This document shows, one piece after another, positions 49,069-61,697 of a DNA stretch of 64,000 bases. The notes below the pieces were generated by a model. The model was given only the letters and a program-made list of their open reading frames with translations, was not told the origin of the DNA and did not search any database. This DNA is from Corynebacterium sp. NML140438 (GTDB lineage: Bacteria > Actinomycetota > Actinomycetes > Mycobacteriales > Mycobacteriaceae): contig NZ_MLCQ01000017.1 in the NCBI RefSeq assembly GCF_001875725.1, forward strand, positions 62,001 through 126,000, written 5' to 3'. Positions within the stretch are counted from its first letter, which is position 1. Every line of letters begins with the position of its first letter. The position numbers and the translations under genes are program-made.

Positions 49069-49797
49069 ATGAATAATCCAGTGACGACGAAATCCTTTGC
49101 AGACTTGGATCAACTTATCGACGCCTCTACCGCAGCGTTTCAGACGTTCATTGCAGGGATCCACCGCTCCCCGACTGGTGGTGTCAATGGAGACGGGACT
49201 GCGCGAGTTGTGTTGACCGGTGGCACAGCAGGAATACGGTTCCTTGCGAAGCTGCGAAACGCTGGTATTGACTGGTCTCGGGTGAAAGTGTTTTTCGGCG
49301 ACGAACGCAATGTTCCTGTTGACCATGCAGACTCCAACGAAGGGCAGGCTCGAGACGCGCTGCTTGACCACGTAGCAATCCCTGAGCGAAATATTTTTGG
49401 ATACGGATTGAACGGCGGATCGATGGAAGATGCCGTTTCCCGCTACGCGGCGCTCCTCAGCGTCGAAGCACCCGAAGGATTTGATCTCCATCTACTCGGA
49501 ATGGGCGGTGAAGGGCACATTAATTCGCTATTCCCTCACACCACTGCTCTACAAGAGGAGAACGCTCTGGTCGTCGCTGTGACGGATTCACCCAAGCCTC
49601 CGTCGGAGCGTATTTCGTTAACGCTCCCGGCAGTTCGCCGAGCTCAGCAGGTCTGGCTGCTCGTATCCGGCCCGGAAAAGGCGGAGGCAGCCGCCGCTGT
49701 TGCAGGCCGAGCAAATTACCTTGATTGGCCAGCCGCCGGCGCCACCGGCAAGGACGGCACGGTCTTATGGGTCTCTGAAGACGCTGCGCCGCACTAA
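49069..49797 (+). CDS. pgl: 6-phosphogluconolactonase
   Basis: Pgl hydrolyses the lactone made by Zwf. The 242 residues have VVLTGGTAGIRFLAKL, the metal/substrate loop FFGDERNVPVDHADSN, and LLGMGGEGHINSLFP, as in the DevB family. The start is the ATG at 49069, with GAGG eight bases upstream; the ATG at 49051 lacks a site. Last gene of the operon, ended by a two-way hairpin. Confidence 0.96.
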   Translation: MNNPVTTKSFADLDQLIDASTAAFQTFIAGIHRSPTGGVNGDGTARVVLTGGTAGIRFLAKLRNAGIDWSRVKVFFGDERNVPVDHADSNEGQARDALLDHVAIPERNIFGYGLNGGSMEDAVSRYAALLSVEAPEGFDLHLLGMGGEGHINSLFPHTTALQEENALVVAVTDSPKPPSERISLTLPAVRRAQQVWLLVSGPEKAEAAAAVAGRANYLDWPAAGATGKDGTVLWVSEDAAPH

Positions 49798-49816
49798 AAA
49801 CTGAACGAAACAGAGC

Positions 49817-49857
49817 AAAAGGCCGCCTGGAAGATTTCACTCCAGGCGGCCTTTTAT
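49817..49857. terminator. Bidirectional terminator between pgl and secG
   Basis: GGCCGCCTGGA and TCCAGGCGGCC form a perfect 11-bp stem with A-run on the left and T-run on the right, so it works for pgl (+) and secG (-). Confidence 0.95.
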
Positions 49858-49863
49858 TGCTGG

Positions 49864-50100
49864 TTATGCAGCAAACGTCTGAATAAGATTCAGACCGACG
49901 ATGCAAACAATCCAGATGAGGGTAATGATGATCGTGTAGCGGTCCAAGTTCTTCTCCACGATTGTGGATCCTGACAGGTTGGCCTGGACACCACCACCGA
50001 ACAGGCTCGAAAGCCCGCCTCCCTTGCCTTTGTGAAGCAAGACGAACACTGTCATCAAGACCGCCGCGATTACAAGCACGATCTCAAGCGCCAACGTCAT
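49864..50100 (-). CDS. secG: Protein translocase subunit SecG
   Basis: SecG stabilises the SecYEG channel. The 78 residues contain two helices with LHKGKGGGLSSLFGGG between them, the family marker. It follows tpiA by 115 bp and ends at the shared terminator. Confidence 0.96.
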   Translation of the reverse strand: MTLALEIVLVIAAVLMTVFVLLHKGKGGGLSSLFGGGVQANLSGSTIVEKNLDRYTIIITLIWIVCIVGLNLIQTFAA

Positions 50101-50215
50101 GGTGGTAAATCCTCACTATAAAACCTACATTGATGTAACTCGGACCAGAGTACACGAATTGAGCCAGTCTGTGCTATTCGACGCGCATCTGTTCCGGGCT
50201 ACTAACCTGGATTAG

Positions 50216-50998
50216 CTACTGTACGGCTTGGGCTGCAGCAGCTGCCAATTTCGCAAAGTCCTGACCGTCAAGGGAGGCGCCACCAACAAGGCCACCATCC
50301 ACATCCGGCTGCGCGATGATCTCTCCAACGGTCTCGGTCTTCACAGAGCCTCCGTACAGAATACGGATGCCGTCAGCGACGTCGTCGCCTGCCAGCTCCC
50401 GAATAAGACCACGAATAGCCTGGCAAACCTCTTGTGCGTCGGCCGCCGAAGCAACCTTCCCTGTACCGATCGCCCAGACTGGCTCGTAGGCAATCACTGT
50501 CTTCGCGAGCTCATCGCTGTTGAGCCCGTCAAGGGACTTCTTCGTCTGCGCAACGACATAGTCCACGTGGGTGCCTTCCTCACGAATGCTGAGAGGCTCG
50601 CCGACGCAAACAATTGGGCTCATGCCGTGCTCCAGAGCTTTCTTCGCCTTGCGGGATACCAGCTCGTCGTCCTCGCCGTGGTACTCGCGACGTTCGGAGT
50701 GACCTACTACTACCCACGTACAGCCAAGCTTCTCCAGCATCGAGGCGGAGACTTCGCCGGTGTAAGCGCCAGCATCATGCGCCGACACGTCCTGTGCACC
50801 GTAGGTGATTTGTAGCTTGTCCCCCTCGACGAGGGTCTGAATGGAACGGAGGTCGGTAAACGGCACAGTCAGGGCGACGTCGACGAACTCATAGCCATCC
50901 TTGGGGAAAGCGAACGCTAGCTTCTGTGCCGAGGCGATTGCTTCAAGGTGGTCATGGTTCATCTTCCAGTTACCGGCGATAAGCGGTTTACGAGACAT
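50216..50998 (-). CDS. tpiA: Triosephosphate isomerase
   Basis: TIM interconverts DHAP and GAP. The 260 residues show AGNWKMN, GHSERR with the electrophile His, and [17 protein letters not shown] with the catalytic Glu. The flexible loop is right after. It lies 23 bp after pgk with a good AAAGGAG site. Confidence 0.98.
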   Translation of the reverse strand: MSRKPLIAGNWKMNHDHLEAIASAQKLAFAFPKDGYEFVDVALTVPFTDLRSIQTLVEGDKLQITYGAQDVSAHDAGAYTGEVSASMLEKLGCTWVVVGHSERREYHGEDDELVSRKAKKALEHGMSPIVCVGEPLSIREEGTHVDYVVAQTKKSLDGLNSDELAKTVIAYEPVWAIGTGKVASAADAQEVCQAIRGLIRELAGDDVADGIRILYGGSVKTETVGEIIAQPDVDGGLVGGASLDGQDFAKLAAAAAQAVQ

Positions 50999-51021
50999 CT
51001 TGATACTCCTTTAAAAAGCGA

Positions 51022-52239
51022 CTACTTGGAAAGAACAGCGACGCCTGGCAGCTCTTTGCCCTCAATCAGCTCGAGTGAAGCGCCACCACCCGTCGAAATG
51101 TGCGAGAAACCGTCCTCATCAAGGCCCAGAATGCGAACGGATGCTGCGGAGTCACCGCCACCGACAACCGTGAACGATTCATTGTTCTTCGTAGCGGCAA
51201 TCATCGCCTCAGCGATCGCCTTCGTTCCAGCAGCAAACGCTGGGAATTCGAACACACCCATCGGGCCATTCCAGAACACAGTCTTGGAGCTCTTCAGGGC
51301 TTCACCGTAGCGCTCTGCTGTCTTCGGGCCGATGTCCAGAGACATCCAGCCTTCTGGGATCGCGTCGACAGGAACAATTTGCTTCTCTGCGTCCTTCGCA
51401 AATTCGGAGGCTGCAGTGAGATCTTCGGGAAGCAGAAGCTTATCGCCAAAGCGTCCGATCAGGTCCTTGCAGGTATCGATCATGTCTTCTTGCAGCAGCG
51501 ACTCTTGGACGTTGTAGCCCTGTGCAGCGAGGAATGTGTAGCACATGCCTCCACCGATGATGACCTTGTCTGCCTTTGCGGCTAGCGCCTCGATAACGCC
51601 CAACTTGTCGGAGACCTTGGAACCGCCAAGAACCACTACGTATGGGTGATCCGGGGCGTCCTTGACCTTGCTCAGGGTCGTGACTTCCTTCTCAACGAGG
51701 TACCCAGCATAGGCCGGAAGCTTCTTAGCAACATCGTAAACGGAGGTTTGTGCACGGTGGACGACACCAAATCCGTCAGAAACGAACGCACCGTTGTCAG
51801 CAGCGAGGGCGACGAGCTCAGCAGCAAATTCTGCGCGCTCAGATTCATCCTTCGATGTCTCACGTGGATCGAAACGAACGTTTTCGAGCAGTAGGATCTC
51901 TCCGCCGGTAAGCCCATTCGCACGCTCGTGTGCGTCTTCGCCGGAAACATCACTGGCAAGCGCTACGAACTGACCGAGTCGGTCGCTCAGCGCTTCGGCG
52001 ACAGGCTTCAGCGAGAACTTTGGATTCACTTCTCCCTTTGGACGGCCGAGGTGAGCCATCACAATGACTTTTGCTCCGCCTTCCAAAAGCGCCTTCAGAG
52101 TCGGCAGTGATGCGTCGATACGACCGGTATCAGTAATGTTGCCTTCTTCATCGAGTGGAACGTTGAAGTCGGAACGGACCAGGACGTGACGGTCTTCGAC
52201 GCCCTCGTCCAGAAGCTGCTGCAGCGTTTTCATTGCCAT
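51022..52239 (-). CDS. pgk: Phosphoglycerate kinase
   Basis: Pgk makes ATP from 1,3-bisphosphoglycerate. The 405 residues show [35 protein letters not shown] and [16 protein letters not shown], all typical. The message probably comes both from readthrough past the gapA terminator and from a promoter in the 107-bp gap. Confidence 0.98.
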   Translation of the reverse strand: MAMKTLQQLLDEGVEDRHVLVRSDFNVPLDEEGNITDTGRIDASLPTLKALLEGGAKVIVMAHLGRPKGEVNPKFSLKPVAEALSDRLGQFVALASDVSGEDAHERANGLTGGEILLLENVRFDPRETSKDESERAEFAAELVALAADNGAFVSDGFGVVHRAQTSVYDVAKKLPAYAGYLVEKEVTTLSKVKDAPDHPYVVVLGGSKVSDKLGVIEALAAKADKVIIGGGMCYTFLAAQGYNVQESLLQEDMIDTCKDLIGRFGDKLLLPEDLTAASEFAKDAEKQIVPVDAIPEGWMSLDIGPKTAERYGEALKSSKTVFWNGPMGVFEFPAFAAGTKAIAEAMIAATKNNESFTVVGGGDSAASVRILGLDEDGFSHISTGGGASLELIEGKELPGVAVLSK

Positions 52240-52295
52240 AGGGTCTCTCCTCTATTTTTCTGTTGCTTACTGTAGTTTTCTATTCAAACGTTAGC

Positions 52296-52337
52296 GAAAG
52301 AAATGGCCCGCAGTGTGCGTACTGCACACCCGGGCCA
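52296..52337 (-). terminator. Strong hairpin between gapA and pgk
   Basis: TGGCCCG/CGGGCCA (7 bp) encloses GTGTGC/GCACAC (6 bp) around a five-base loop, followed on the minus strand by TTTCTTTC. It likely separates abundant gapA mRNA from pgk-tpiA. Confidence 0.82.
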
Positions 52338-52346
52338 CTCTCGGTC

Positions 52347-53739
<1,393 letters not shown>

Positions 53740-54714
53740 CTAGGTGGTCTTCGGAGTCTTCCCTCGTGTATTGGGAATAGCGAGCTCGGTAGCTCGCTTA
53801 TCCGCCAGTGACAGTAACCGACGAATTCGTCCAGCAACTGCGTCCTTAGTCATCTGTGGGTCAGCCAGACGCCCCAGTTCCTCGAGCGATGCCTGACGGT
53901 GCTCAACTCGTAGGTAACCGGCTTCCGCAAGGTGTTCAGGAACGTCATCACCGAGGATCTCCATTGCCCGTTCAACGCGTTGTGCGGCGACAGTAGCGGC
54001 ATGCACGCTTCGTCGGGTGTTGGCGTCGTCAAACGTGGCCAACCGTTGACCGCCCCGCATCTGCGCCTGCCTCTCTTGAAGTTTTGCATCCCATTCCAAG
54101 CGGGCAAGTGGCGCACCCATTCTGCTGAGAAGCACACCAATTGTTTCGGCATCGCGCACGTGGACCCGCTCCACGCCCCTCGAATCGCGCATCCTGATCT
54201 GGCATCCGAGTCTCCTTGCGAGCCCAACCAGGGCGAGTCCTGCCTCCTCGCAAGGACACTCTACCTCCAAGGCGGCAGTGCGACCCGGCTCCGTCAATGT
54301 CCCCCGCGCAAGGAACGCGCCCCGCCATGCTGCCTCCACTTCGGAAACCTCCCCCGAAACAATCTGGGGAGGCATTCCGACGACAAGGTGCCCTGATTGC
54401 GTCCGCAGGTTGAGGCGCCGATACAGCGCTTCGACACCAGAATCGAGCCGCACCTCGTATTTCGTTTCTTTCGTCGCTGATCCAGGAGAAACCACGGTCA
54501 ACTTCGGTGAGCACGTAAAGAGAGTCTCTAGGATGAGCAACAACCGGCGGGCTACGGCTTCTTCCGCGAAATCTGCCGTCATCGTGAGTCCGTGAACACT
54601 TGCATCCAGCTTGCCTGCGAACCGAACTAACGCGGAAGCCTCGGCGGCTACGGTGGATTTCGCTCCAAGCGGAATCCGAAGCAGCTCGTCTTTCGTTTTG
54701 GCTGTCAGCGACAC
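53740..54714 (-). CDS. whiA: DNA-binding protein WhiA
   Basis: WhiA combines a degenerate homing-endonuclease-like N-terminal domain with a C-terminal HTH. In actinomycetes it controls division and cell-cycle genes, with WhiB. The 324 residues contain TKDELLRIPLGAKSTVAAEA, RGAFLARGTLTEPGR, and HTH EELGRLADPQMTKDAVAGRI RRLL (in two parts). The order rapZ-yvcK-whiA is conserved in Gram-positives. Confidence 0.95.
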   Translation of the reverse strand: MSLTAKTKDELLRIPLGAKSTVAAEASALVRFAGKLDASVHGLTMTADFAEEAVARRLLLILETLFTCSPKLTVVSPGSATKETKYEVRLDSGVEALYRRLNLRTQSGHLVVGMPPQIVSGEVSEVEAAWRGAFLARGTLTEPGRTAALEVECPCEEAGLALVGLARRLGCQIRMRDSRGVERVHVRDAETIGVLLSRMGAPLARLEWDAKLQERQAQMRGGQRLATFDDANTRRSVHAATVAAQRVERAMEILGDDVPEHLAEAGYLRVEHRQASLEELGRLADPQMTKDAVAGRIRRLLSLADKRATELAIPNTRGKTPKTT

Positions 54715-54761
54715 CGAGGGATCCTTTCTACAAAAACATCGGTGGATTAGTGTAGCGCACG

Positions 54762-55730
54762 TTACGGAAGAAACTCATGTGCAAGTGCAAGCAACTCGTG
54801 GCCGAGTTTCTTCGGATCATGCCTATTTGTGCTGCAGTGCTGGTCATCAATTTCATGAATGTCCCGAAACACCACCGTTCCGCCGACTCTTCCAGCAGCG
54901 CGCGCGAGGTGGACCCGTTCTCCCTCTGTCGGACTGATCGAGTTATCGGCCAAGAACACATCTACGTGAAGGTTTGGCGCGTGCTGCTCGAACACATGAA
55001 TGTGTCGTTCCGTACTAAAACCGGGGGTCTCCCCTGCTTCGGGCGAAAGGTTCAAAACCACCACGACGAGCGCTGCCGTTTCATTCAACGCACGGACGAT
55101 ATCCGGCACGAGCAAGTGTGGAATTACCGATGAAAACCATGACCCTGGGCCGATCGTCACCACTTCCGCATCCATGATTGCCTGTACCGCCTCCTCGGCA
55201 GCAGGCGGATTGTGCGGTAGCAGGCGTACCCGCCTCACGGTGCCCGGTGTCGTAGCAACAGCTACTTGGCCACGCACAGAGCGCAAAACACGTGGATCAT
55301 CGTCGAGTCCAGCGACATCTGCCTCAATATCGAGGGGCATTGGACTCATCGGGACTACCCGTCCTTGCGCATGCGTCCACGAGCTGATGACATCGAGCGC
55401 TTGCTGCATATCGCCGAGTTCTTCGCTCAGTCCGGCAAGCAGCAGGTTACCAACTGCATGCCCCGCCATCGCACCGTTGCCGCCGAAGCGGTGCTGGAGG
55501 GTTTCGCGCCACAGAACCCCGTCATCGTCGGTTGCTGTCAGAGCTGACAGAGCCATCCGCAAATCACCTGGCGGAATGATTTCCATTTCTCGTCGAAGTC
55601 GTCCAGACGAGCCTCCGTCATCAGCAACCGTTACGACGGCGTGGATGGCTCGAGCCTCAGCCGCTCGCGCAGCCAATAGCGTTTGATATAAGCCGTGCCC
55701 TCCCCCAAGGCATGTAAATGCAGGTCCCAT
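54762..55730 (-). CDS. YvcK/CofD-like protein (gluconeogenesis factor)
   Basis: The 322-residue protein has TCLGGGHGLYQTLLAARAAE with the nucleotide-sugar site, TVADDGGSSGRLRREMEIIP, and LLAGLSEELGDMQQAL, the YvcK type. YvcK proteins (CuvA in mycobacteria) bind UDP-sugars and affect wall growth and carbon use. I start at ATG 55730; the TTG at 55754 would add eight residues. Between rapZ and whiA. Confidence 0.92.
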   Translation of the reverse strand: MGPAFTCLGGGHGLYQTLLAARAAEARAIHAVVTVADDGGSSGRLRREMEIIPPGDLRMALSALTATDDDGVLWRETLQHRFGGNGAMAGHAVGNLLLAGLSEELGDMQQALDVISSWTHAQGRVVPMSPMPLDIEADVAGLDDDPRVLRSVRGQVAVATTPGTVRRVRLLPHNPPAAEEAVQAIMDAEVVTIGPGSWFSSVIPHLLVPDIVRALNETAALVVVVLNLSPEAGETPGFSTERHIHVFEQHAPNLHVDVFLADNSISPTEGERVHLARAAGRVGGTVVFRDIHEIDDQHCSTNRHDPKKLGHELLALAHEFLP

Positions 55731-55767
55731 AGTGAATTGAGTGCTTCTTTCCAACGATAAAGAGCAG

Positions 55768-56658
55768 CTAGTTGCGCTCTAGGTCTCGGTGCAAAATGTT
55801 CACATCGAGATCATCTGATTCCCTGAGGCGTCGAACGATTTCCTCTGACACGGCCACGGATCTGTGGTGGCCACCTGTACAGCCAATCCCAACCGTGATG
55901 AAGTCCTTACCCTCGTGTCGATACCCCTTCAGCATGTCTTTCAGTAACGTCAGGAAGTTATCGACGAAGGCCTTCGCCCCTGGCTGTGACAGCACATAAT
56001 CGGCGACTGGTGCGTCGATACCTCGGAATTCACGCAGCTCGGGGATCCAGAACGGGTTCGGCAGAAATCGAACATCGAGTACCAGATCCGCATCCCTTGG
56101 GGTACCGTGCTTGAATCCAAAAGACTCTACGGTGACATGCTGCTTTGGCGCCGAAAGGTCCCCCACAGAAGCCTCAAGTGAGCGACGGAGGTCGTGGACG
56201 GACAAGTGCGTCGTATCAATAATCAAGTCGGCGCGTTCCCGAATAGGCCTGAGTTCCTTGCGTTCGCGCTCGATCCCGTCTTTCAGAGTGTCCTTACCCT
56301 GCAGCGGGTGTGTACGCCGAACACTATCAAAACGGCGAATGAGGACTTCGTCGCGCGCATCAAGGAACAAGATAAACGGCGAAAGGCCCTTCGCCTTAAT
56401 CGCCTCGATGGTCTCCAATAGTGAGCCGTTAAACATCCTGGCGCGTACGTCGGTCACAACTGCGAGGTGATCAACCGGCGAGTCCTCCGCTGTAGACATC
56501 TCTACGAGATCGAGAATGAGCTGAGGAGGCAGATTCTGCGAAACAAAGTAGCCTTTGTCTTCAAATACTTTCGCGGCGGTCGACAAGCCACCACCAGAAA
56601 GACCCGTGATAATCACGGGACGACGAGATTCAGAAGCAGGTAATAAAGGCGAAGTCAT
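55768..56658 (-). CDS. rapZ: RapZ/YvcJ-family nucleotide-binding protein
   Basis: In E. coli RapZ adapts RNase E to a small RNA; in Gram-positives the role is less clear, and it hydrolyses nucleotides. The 296 residues have Walker [41 protein letters not shown], and [17 protein letters not shown] near the C-terminus. The P-loop reads GGGLST where GAGRST or GAGKST is usual. Starts 14 bp after uvrC. Confidence 0.94.
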   Translation of the reverse strand: MTSPLLPASESRRPVIITGLSGGGLSTAAKVFEDKGYFVSQNLPPQLILDLVEMSTAEDSPVDHLAVVTDVRARMFNGSLLETIEAIKAKGLSPFILFLDARDEVLIRRFDSVRRTHPLQGKDTLKDGIERERKELRPIRERADLIIDTTHLSVHDLRRSLEASVGDLSAPKQHVTVESFGFKHGTPRDADLVLDVRFLPNPFWIPELREFRGIDAPVADYVLSQPGAKAFVDNFLTLLKDMLKGYRHEGKDFITVGIGCTGGHHRSVAVSEEIVRRLRESDDLDVNILHRDLERN

Positions 56659-56671
56659 AGACCCATACTAG

Positions 56672-58759
56672 CTAAGCTTCATCGTTTTTGTGTAGGTGCT
56701 CAAAAATTGTCTCCGCCAGCTTCGGTCCAACCCCTGCGACCTCCTGCAACTGGTCGATGGAGGCCTTGCGAATCTGCTTGACACTACCGAAGTGCTTCAC
56801 CAGTTCTGTTCGACGTGCAGGGCCAAGGCCGGGAACATTATCGAGTACAGACGCTCGCATTCGCTTAGAGCGTTGCTGCCTGTGGTAGGAAATCGCAAAG
56901 CGGTGTGCCTCGTCGCGGATCTGTTGCAGCAAGTACATACCTTCAGAGTTTCGCGGCAAAATAATGGGCTCATCGTCGTCAGCGATCCAAATCTCTTCCA
57001 AACGTTTCGCCAACCCGATGAGCTGGACATCGACGATACCGAGCTCATCAAACACTGCTTGAGCAGCATTTACCTGTGGCTTTCCACCATCCACAATGAA
57101 CAGTTGGGGAGGATACGCAAACCGCTGATTCCCTGTTGAGGCGACTTCGCTCGCTTCCTCAGCGAACATCATTCGGGCCGCCTCTTCGTCAGGATTCGCG
57201 AGCTTATCCTCGTGATAGCGCTTGAACCTGCGACGCGTCACTTCGGCGATAGATCCAACGTCGTCGGAACGCCCGTCTCCGGCGGCTTCTTTGATCTGGT
57301 ACCGCCTGTAATCATTCTTTTTCGGAAGTCCGTCCTCAAAAACCACCAGTGACGCCACAACATCCGTTCCCTGGATATGCGAGATATCTGTGCACTCAAT
57401 TCGCAATGGCGCCTCATCCATCCCGAGCGCCGATTGAATATCCTGCAGTGCCTGGGACCGTGCGGTCAGGTCTCCGACGCGCTTCAACTTGTGCTGGTGA
57501 AGCGCCTCCGCTGCGTTACGGTGCACAGTTTCCATCAACGCGGCTTTATCACCTCGCTGCGGTACTCGTATATCGACTTGCGCCCCTCGAAGCTGCGACA
57601 GAAGCTCTGACACGTCCCCCATCTCCTCGGGCAGCTCCGCAACAAGGATCTCCCGCGGAACAGGAATGCTCGGCGCAGCTTCCTGGTGCGATTGTTTATC
57701 GACGCCCCTTCGACGGAACTCCTCCGAAATCTTGAGGTCTTCCTTCCGTTCCTGCGCATCTCGCTCGACGGCATCAGAATAGTACTGGACCAGAAAGTCC
57801 TGCATGAGCGTCGGGATGGCTGGGTCTTTCTCGCCTTCATCAAGCCTGTCCAAGCTACCGGGCTCGTCACCTGTCTTTTCGACGACCCACCCTCGCTGCG
57901 CACGAATACGGCCACCTCGTACGTTAAATATCTGCACTGCTGCTTCGAGTTCATCACTGTCGATCGCAATAATGTCGGCGTCAGTGTCACTGCTGAGCAC
58001 TACGGTCTGGCGCTCCATTACCTTGTCAAGCGCACCGAGGTCGTCTCGAAGGCGGGCAGCCTTCTCAAACTCCAGCTCCTCCGCCGCGGTCGCCATCTGC
58101 TGTTTGAGCGACCTCACGACATGCTCTGTGCGTCCTCTCATGAACGCGAGAAAGCCAGTGACGATATCTTCGTAGTCCTCTTGCGTCACTCGCTGTACAC
58201 ATGGGGCGGAACATTTATCGATGTAGCCCAATAGACACGGCCGACCCAGCGACTCATGGCGGTTGAAAACGCCATTCGAACAGGTTCGAATTGGAAACAC
58301 CCGCGTCAGCAAATCAAGCGTTTCGCGTACCGCCCACGCATGCGAAAATGGGCCGAAGTACCGTACCCCTTTTCGTTTGGGACCGCGATAGAAGAACGCC
58401 CGCGGATAGCGTTCTTTTACGCTCACCGCCAGCATGGGATACGTTTTATCATCCCTGTACATCACGTTGAACCATGGATCGAATTTTTTAATCCACGTGT
58501 ACTCGAGTTGCAACGCCTCAACTTCACTTGCCACGACGGTCCACTCCACAGAGCTCGCTGTAAAGACCATCTGCCTAGTCCGTGGATGAAGCTGTGCTGG
58601 GGGCTGAAAGTAGTTGCTTAAGCGAGAACGGAGATTCTTCGCCTTACCAACGTATACGACTCGTCCGTGAGGATCGCGAAACTTGTAGACGCCCGGCTCC
58701 GTTGGAATTGTTCCCGGTGCCGGGCGGTAAGAGGTGGGATCAGCCAAAGCGCTTCGCAC
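56672..58759 (-). CDS. uvrC: UvrABC excinuclease subunit C
   Basis: UvrC makes both incisions in nucleotide excision repair. The 695 residues show GIY-YIG at the N-terminus ([20 protein letters not shown]), a UVR motif near 215-250, the RNase H-like 5' nuclease region with [20 protein letters not shown] and [13 protein letters not shown], and a helix-hairpin-helix end. Confidence 0.98.
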   Translation of the reverse strand: MRSALADPTSYRPAPGTIPTEPGVYKFRDPHGRVVYVGKAKNLRSRLSNYFQPPAQLHPRTRQMVFTASSVEWTVVASEVEALQLEYTWIKKFDPWFNVMYRDDKTYPMLAVSVKERYPRAFFYRGPKRKGVRYFGPFSHAWAVRETLDLLTRVFPIRTCSNGVFNRHESLGRPCLLGYIDKCSAPCVQRVTQEDYEDIVTGFLAFMRGRTEHVVRSLKQQMATAAEELEFEKAARLRDDLGALDKVMERQTVVLSSDTDADIIAIDSDELEAAVQIFNVRGGRIRAQRGWVVEKTGDEPGSLDRLDEGEKDPAIPTLMQDFLVQYYSDAVERDAQERKEDLKISEEFRRRGVDKQSHQEAAPSIPVPREILVAELPEEMGDVSELLSQLRGAQVDIRVPQRGDKAALMETVHRNAAEALHQHKLKRVGDLTARSQALQDIQSALGMDEAPLRIECTDISHIQGTDVVASLVVFEDGLPKKNDYRRYQIKEAAGDGRSDDVGSIAEVTRRRFKRYHEDKLANPDEEAARMMFAEEASEVASTGNQRFAYPPQLFIVDGGKPQVNAAQAVFDELGIVDVQLIGLAKRLEEIWIADDDEPIILPRNSEGMYLLQQIRDEAHRFAISYHRQQRSKRMRASVLDNVPGLGPARRTELVKHFGSVKQIRKASIDQLQEVAGVGPKLAETIFEHLHKNDEA

Positions 58760-58762
58760 TCC

Positions 58763-59296
58763 CTACTCTGTCGGCATGTATTTTGCCTCTAATTCGCGGA
58801 AGTCCGCTACTGCCTGCAACGCCAGCTCCTTATCTGCGGCCTGGATCGCCCACAGCGGAACGTATTCGAATTCGGGGAGCTCTAGCCGAGCCATCCGTGC
58901 GCCCTTTGGGAACGAGAGACCATAAATCACTAGCCACGGGTAGAAACGGGTGCCAATGATATTGGCTACCTCTACGCCGTCTTCGTTGACTTGAACGCAA
59001 GGGCGGGTCAACACCAACCAGGTCAGAATTGAAAGAATGATTCCCACGCCGACGAATGCGAACTTATCCAGCCATGTAATAGTCAGACCCGAAAACTCAA
59101 CGTCAACGACTGCGGCCATGAAGATGTGTACCGCCATGACGACGAAAATACACACGGCTGCAACCTTCTTCAGGAATGGCGACCGTATCGTCAGCTCCCA
59201 CGGTTTTGTCGAAATCGACGCGTGCGGGTCGAGTGCGTTGAGGTATGCAAGCTCCGCTTCATCAATCTTGCGCGCAACCGACTGTTCTTCGCTCAC
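58763..59296 (-). CDS. PH-domain membrane protein
   Basis: The 177-residue protein has two helices (VAAVCIFVVMAVHIFMAAVV and FAFVGVGIILSILTWLVLT) followed by a bPH2-like part (RPCVQVNEDGVEVANIIG, YPWLVIYGLSFPKGARMARL). Position between ribH and uvrC matches C. glutamicum. The GTG at 59296 follows GAGGAG; ten codons more are open upstream. Function unknown. Confidence 0.85.
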   Translation of the reverse strand: MSEEQSVARKIDEAELAYLNALDPHASISTKPWELTIRSPFLKKVAAVCIFVVMAVHIFMAAVVDVEFSGLTITWLDKFAFVGVGIILSILTWLVLTRPCVQVNEDGVEVANIIGTRFYPWLVIYGLSFPKGARMARLELPEFEYVPLWAIQAADKELALQAVADFRELEAKYMPTE

Positions 59297-59340
59297 TACT
59301 TTTTCTCCTCGCCTGTCGTAGCCCACGCTACGTCTTTTAA

Positions 59341-59829
59341 TTATGAATGCTTCTTCGGAAACGCCCGAACTTTTTCGAGCTCGATCAGCGCGCCAATGGC
59401 GGCTTGTACCGCTTCCGCTCCTTTGTCTTCCTTAGCGTCCTCGCCACCGGCGCGCTCGTACGCCTGGTCTTCCTCCTCTACGGTAAGCACACCGTTTCCG
59501 ACGGGCGTCGACTCGTCAAGTGCGATGCGAGTAAGTCCTGCTGTCACCGAGTCACACACGTACTCGAAGTGTGCGGTTTCGCCGCGAATGACGCACCCGA
59601 GGGCCACTACAGCGTCATAACGCTGCGCGCATGCTTGGACGACAACAGGCAGTTCAAGCGCCCCGGCGACAGTGTATTCGGCGTACTTGGCACCCATTTC
59701 ACGAGCAGTCGTGGTTGCACGGTCTCGGAGGCGTTCAACGATCTTTTCGTTCCACAGCGTCGAAACGATAGCGATTGTATACCCTTCACCATTCAGCGTC
59801 TGGGAATCGGGGGCGCCGACACTGGCCAT
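59341..59829 (-). CDS. ribH: 6,7-dimethyl-8-ribityllumazine synthase
   Basis: RibH condenses the ribityl-pyrimidine with the four-carbon phosphate. The 162 residues show IVSTLWNEKIVERL, VAGALELPVVVQAC and LGCVIRGETAHFEYV with the usual active site. It begins immediately after ribBA, with end of the rib operon here. Confidence 0.97.
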   Translation of the reverse strand: MASVGAPDSQTLNGEGYTIAIVSTLWNEKIVERLRDRATTTAREMGAKYAEYTVAGALELPVVVQACAQRYDAVVALGCVIRGETAHFEYVCDSVTAGLTRIALDESTPVGNGVLTVEEEDQAYERAGGEDAKEDKGAEAVQAAIGALIELEKVRAFPKKHS

Positions 59830-61107
59830 CTATTCGTCCTCCTGCTCAGTCCACGATGCAGCCAACGGGAGATCATGCCCCATGCGTGACTGCTTGGTTC
59901 GTAAGTACCGGATGTTCTCGTGGGTAGGCACAATTTCGATTCGAGCCCGCTCTTTCACGATCGGGCCAAAGCCGCTGAGCGCTTCCACCTTTTCCGGATT
60001 GTTGGATAACAGTGTAAACGAAATGATACCAAGGTCCTTCAACACTTGTCCGGCCACCGAGTACTCCCGGGCATCGACGGGGAGACCTTGCTCGAGGTTA
60101 GCGTCAACGGTGTCGAGCCCTTCGTCTTGCAGACGATAGGCCTCGAGCTTTGCCAGGAGGCCGATACCGCGCCCCTCGTGTCCGCGAACGTACACGATGA
60201 CGCCACACCCCTTTTCCTGAATCCGGCGCATGGACTCATGGAGCTGCGGACCGCAGTCGCACCGCTTTGACGCAAAGGCATCTCCGGTTAGACATTCAGA
60301 GTGGACTCGCACCAGCACATCGTCACTTTGAGCAACGTCGCCGACGACCAATGCGATGTGCTCTGAGCCATCGATGCGATTGCGATAACCGTAGGCAGTA
60401 AACGTTCCGAACTCAGTTGGCAGCGTGGTTTCAACAGTGCGTTCGACAGTCATCTCATGACGGCGTCGATAGGCAATGAGCTGCTCAATGGAAATCATCT
60501 TCAGGCCATGCACATCGCTGAACTTGCGCAGTTCGTCGAATCGTGCCATATCTGTCGGGTCCTCTTCGGATACGATCTCGCACAAGACACCGCACGGGGC
60601 GAGTCCTGCCATCCGGGCGAGATCAACAGCTGCTTCTGTATGGCCATCGCGCGCAAGTACTCCTCCCCGACGAGCGCGCAATGGCACGATGTGGCCTGGA
60701 CGTGTGAAGTCGTGTGGCCCGTACTTCGTATCGACGAGCCTCCGAATGGTCTCTGCCCTGGACGTCGCTGAAATTCCAGTTGACCCTGTCGCGGCATCGA
60801 CAGTCACCGTGTACGCGGTGCCACGGGCGTCCTCATTATGCGCGACCATCGGTGGCAGCTGGAGCTCATCTGCTCGCTCATCTTCGAGCGGTACGCAAAT
60901 ATAGCCAGAGGTGTATCGCACCATAAAAGCGACAAGCTCTGGGGTAGCGAACTCGGCGGCGAAGATAAGATCCCCCTCATTTTCTCGATCCTCGTTGTCA
61001 ACAACGACGACGGCTTCACCACGCGCTATAGCTGCAACTGCATCTTCGACTGAATCAAGCCGAGAATTACGTCCAACGATGTCCTGAGGAGCATTCATGG
61101 AACCCAA
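59830..61107 (-). CDS. ribBA: Bifunctional DHBP synthase/GTP cyclohydrolase II
   Basis: The N-terminal half makes dihydroxybutanone phosphate from ribulose 5-phosphate: [18 protein letters not shown], and [25 protein letters not shown] (in two parts). The C-terminal half opens [23 protein letters not shown] with the zinc Cys and [10 protein letters not shown]. The TTG at 61107 has a GAGG eight bases upstream; the ATG at 61098 does not. Both substrates enter riboflavin synthesis. Confidence 0.96.
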   Translation of the reverse strand: MGSMNAPQDIVGRNSRLDSVEDAVAAIARGEAVVVVDNEDRENEGDLIFAAEFATPELVAFMVRYTSGYICVPLEDERADELQLPPMVAHNEDARGTAYTVTVDAATGSTGISATSRAETIRRLVDTKYGPHDFTRPGHIVPLRARRGGVLARDGHTEAAVDLARMAGLAPCGVLCEIVSEEDPTDMARFDELRKFSDVHGLKMISIEQLIAYRRRHEMTVERTVETTLPTEFGTFTAYGYRNRIDGSEHIALVVGDVAQSDDVLVRVHSECLTGDAFASKRCDCGPQLHESMRRIQEKGCGVIVYVRGHEGRGIGLLAKLEAYRLQDEGLDTVDANLEQGLPVDAREYSVAGQVLKDLGIISFTLLSNNPEKVEALSGFGPIVKERARIEIVPTHENIRYLRTKQSRMGHDLPLAASWTEQEDE

Positions 61108-61109
61108 TG

Positions 61110-61697
61110 TTAGTGCCTCACCATATTCTCAACGTATTTAGCAATGATATCGACTTCAATATTGACCATATCCCCTGGTTTCCACGCGCCTGCGGTCGTA
61201 GCCTCCAGAGTGGCCGGGATGAGAGAAACCTCAAACCAATCCTCGCCTACGGCAGAAACGGTCAAAGAGATCCCACTGATCGCGATGGACCCTTTCTCCA
61301 CGACGTACCTCCGCATACTGTCGGGAAGGGAAAAGCGCAACAGATCCCAGTGCTCTGCAGGCGAACGATGCTGCAAGGTGACCACTGCGTCAACGTGGCC
61401 TTGGACAATATGCCCGCCAAGCTTATCCCCGGCAGCCAGTGCCCGTTCAAGGTTCACGCGGGTGCCCTCCTCATACTCACCAATCCGAGAGCGCCGCAAA
61501 GTTTCCAACATGACGTCTGCAGTAAATGCGGTTTCGGTTGCTTCCACGACCGTGAGGCACACCCCGTCGACTGCGATTGAGTCCCCGAGGTTGACGTCTG
61601 CCAACACGGCCTCAGCGCCGATACAGATCCGAACTGCGTCGTCGAGAGGCTCGATTGACACCACCGACCCGACTTCCTCAACCAGACCTGTAAACAC
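61110..61697 (-). CDS. ribE: Riboflavin synthase (alpha subunit)
   Basis: RibE dismutates two lumazines to riboflavin. The 195 residues begin [15 protein letters not shown] and have two lumazine-binding repeats ([34 protein letters not shown]). GTG start, sharing the G of the ribD stop. Confidence 0.97.
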   Translation of the reverse strand: MFTGLVEEVGSVVSIEPLDDAVRICIGAEAVLADVNLGDSIAVDGVCLTVVEATETAFTADVMLETLRRSRIGEYEEGTRVNLERALAAGDKLGGHIVQGHVDAVVTLQHRSPAEHWDLLRFSLPDSMRRYVVEKGSIAISGISLTVSAVGEDWFEVSLIPATLEATTAGAWKPGDMVNIEVDIIAKYVENMVRH

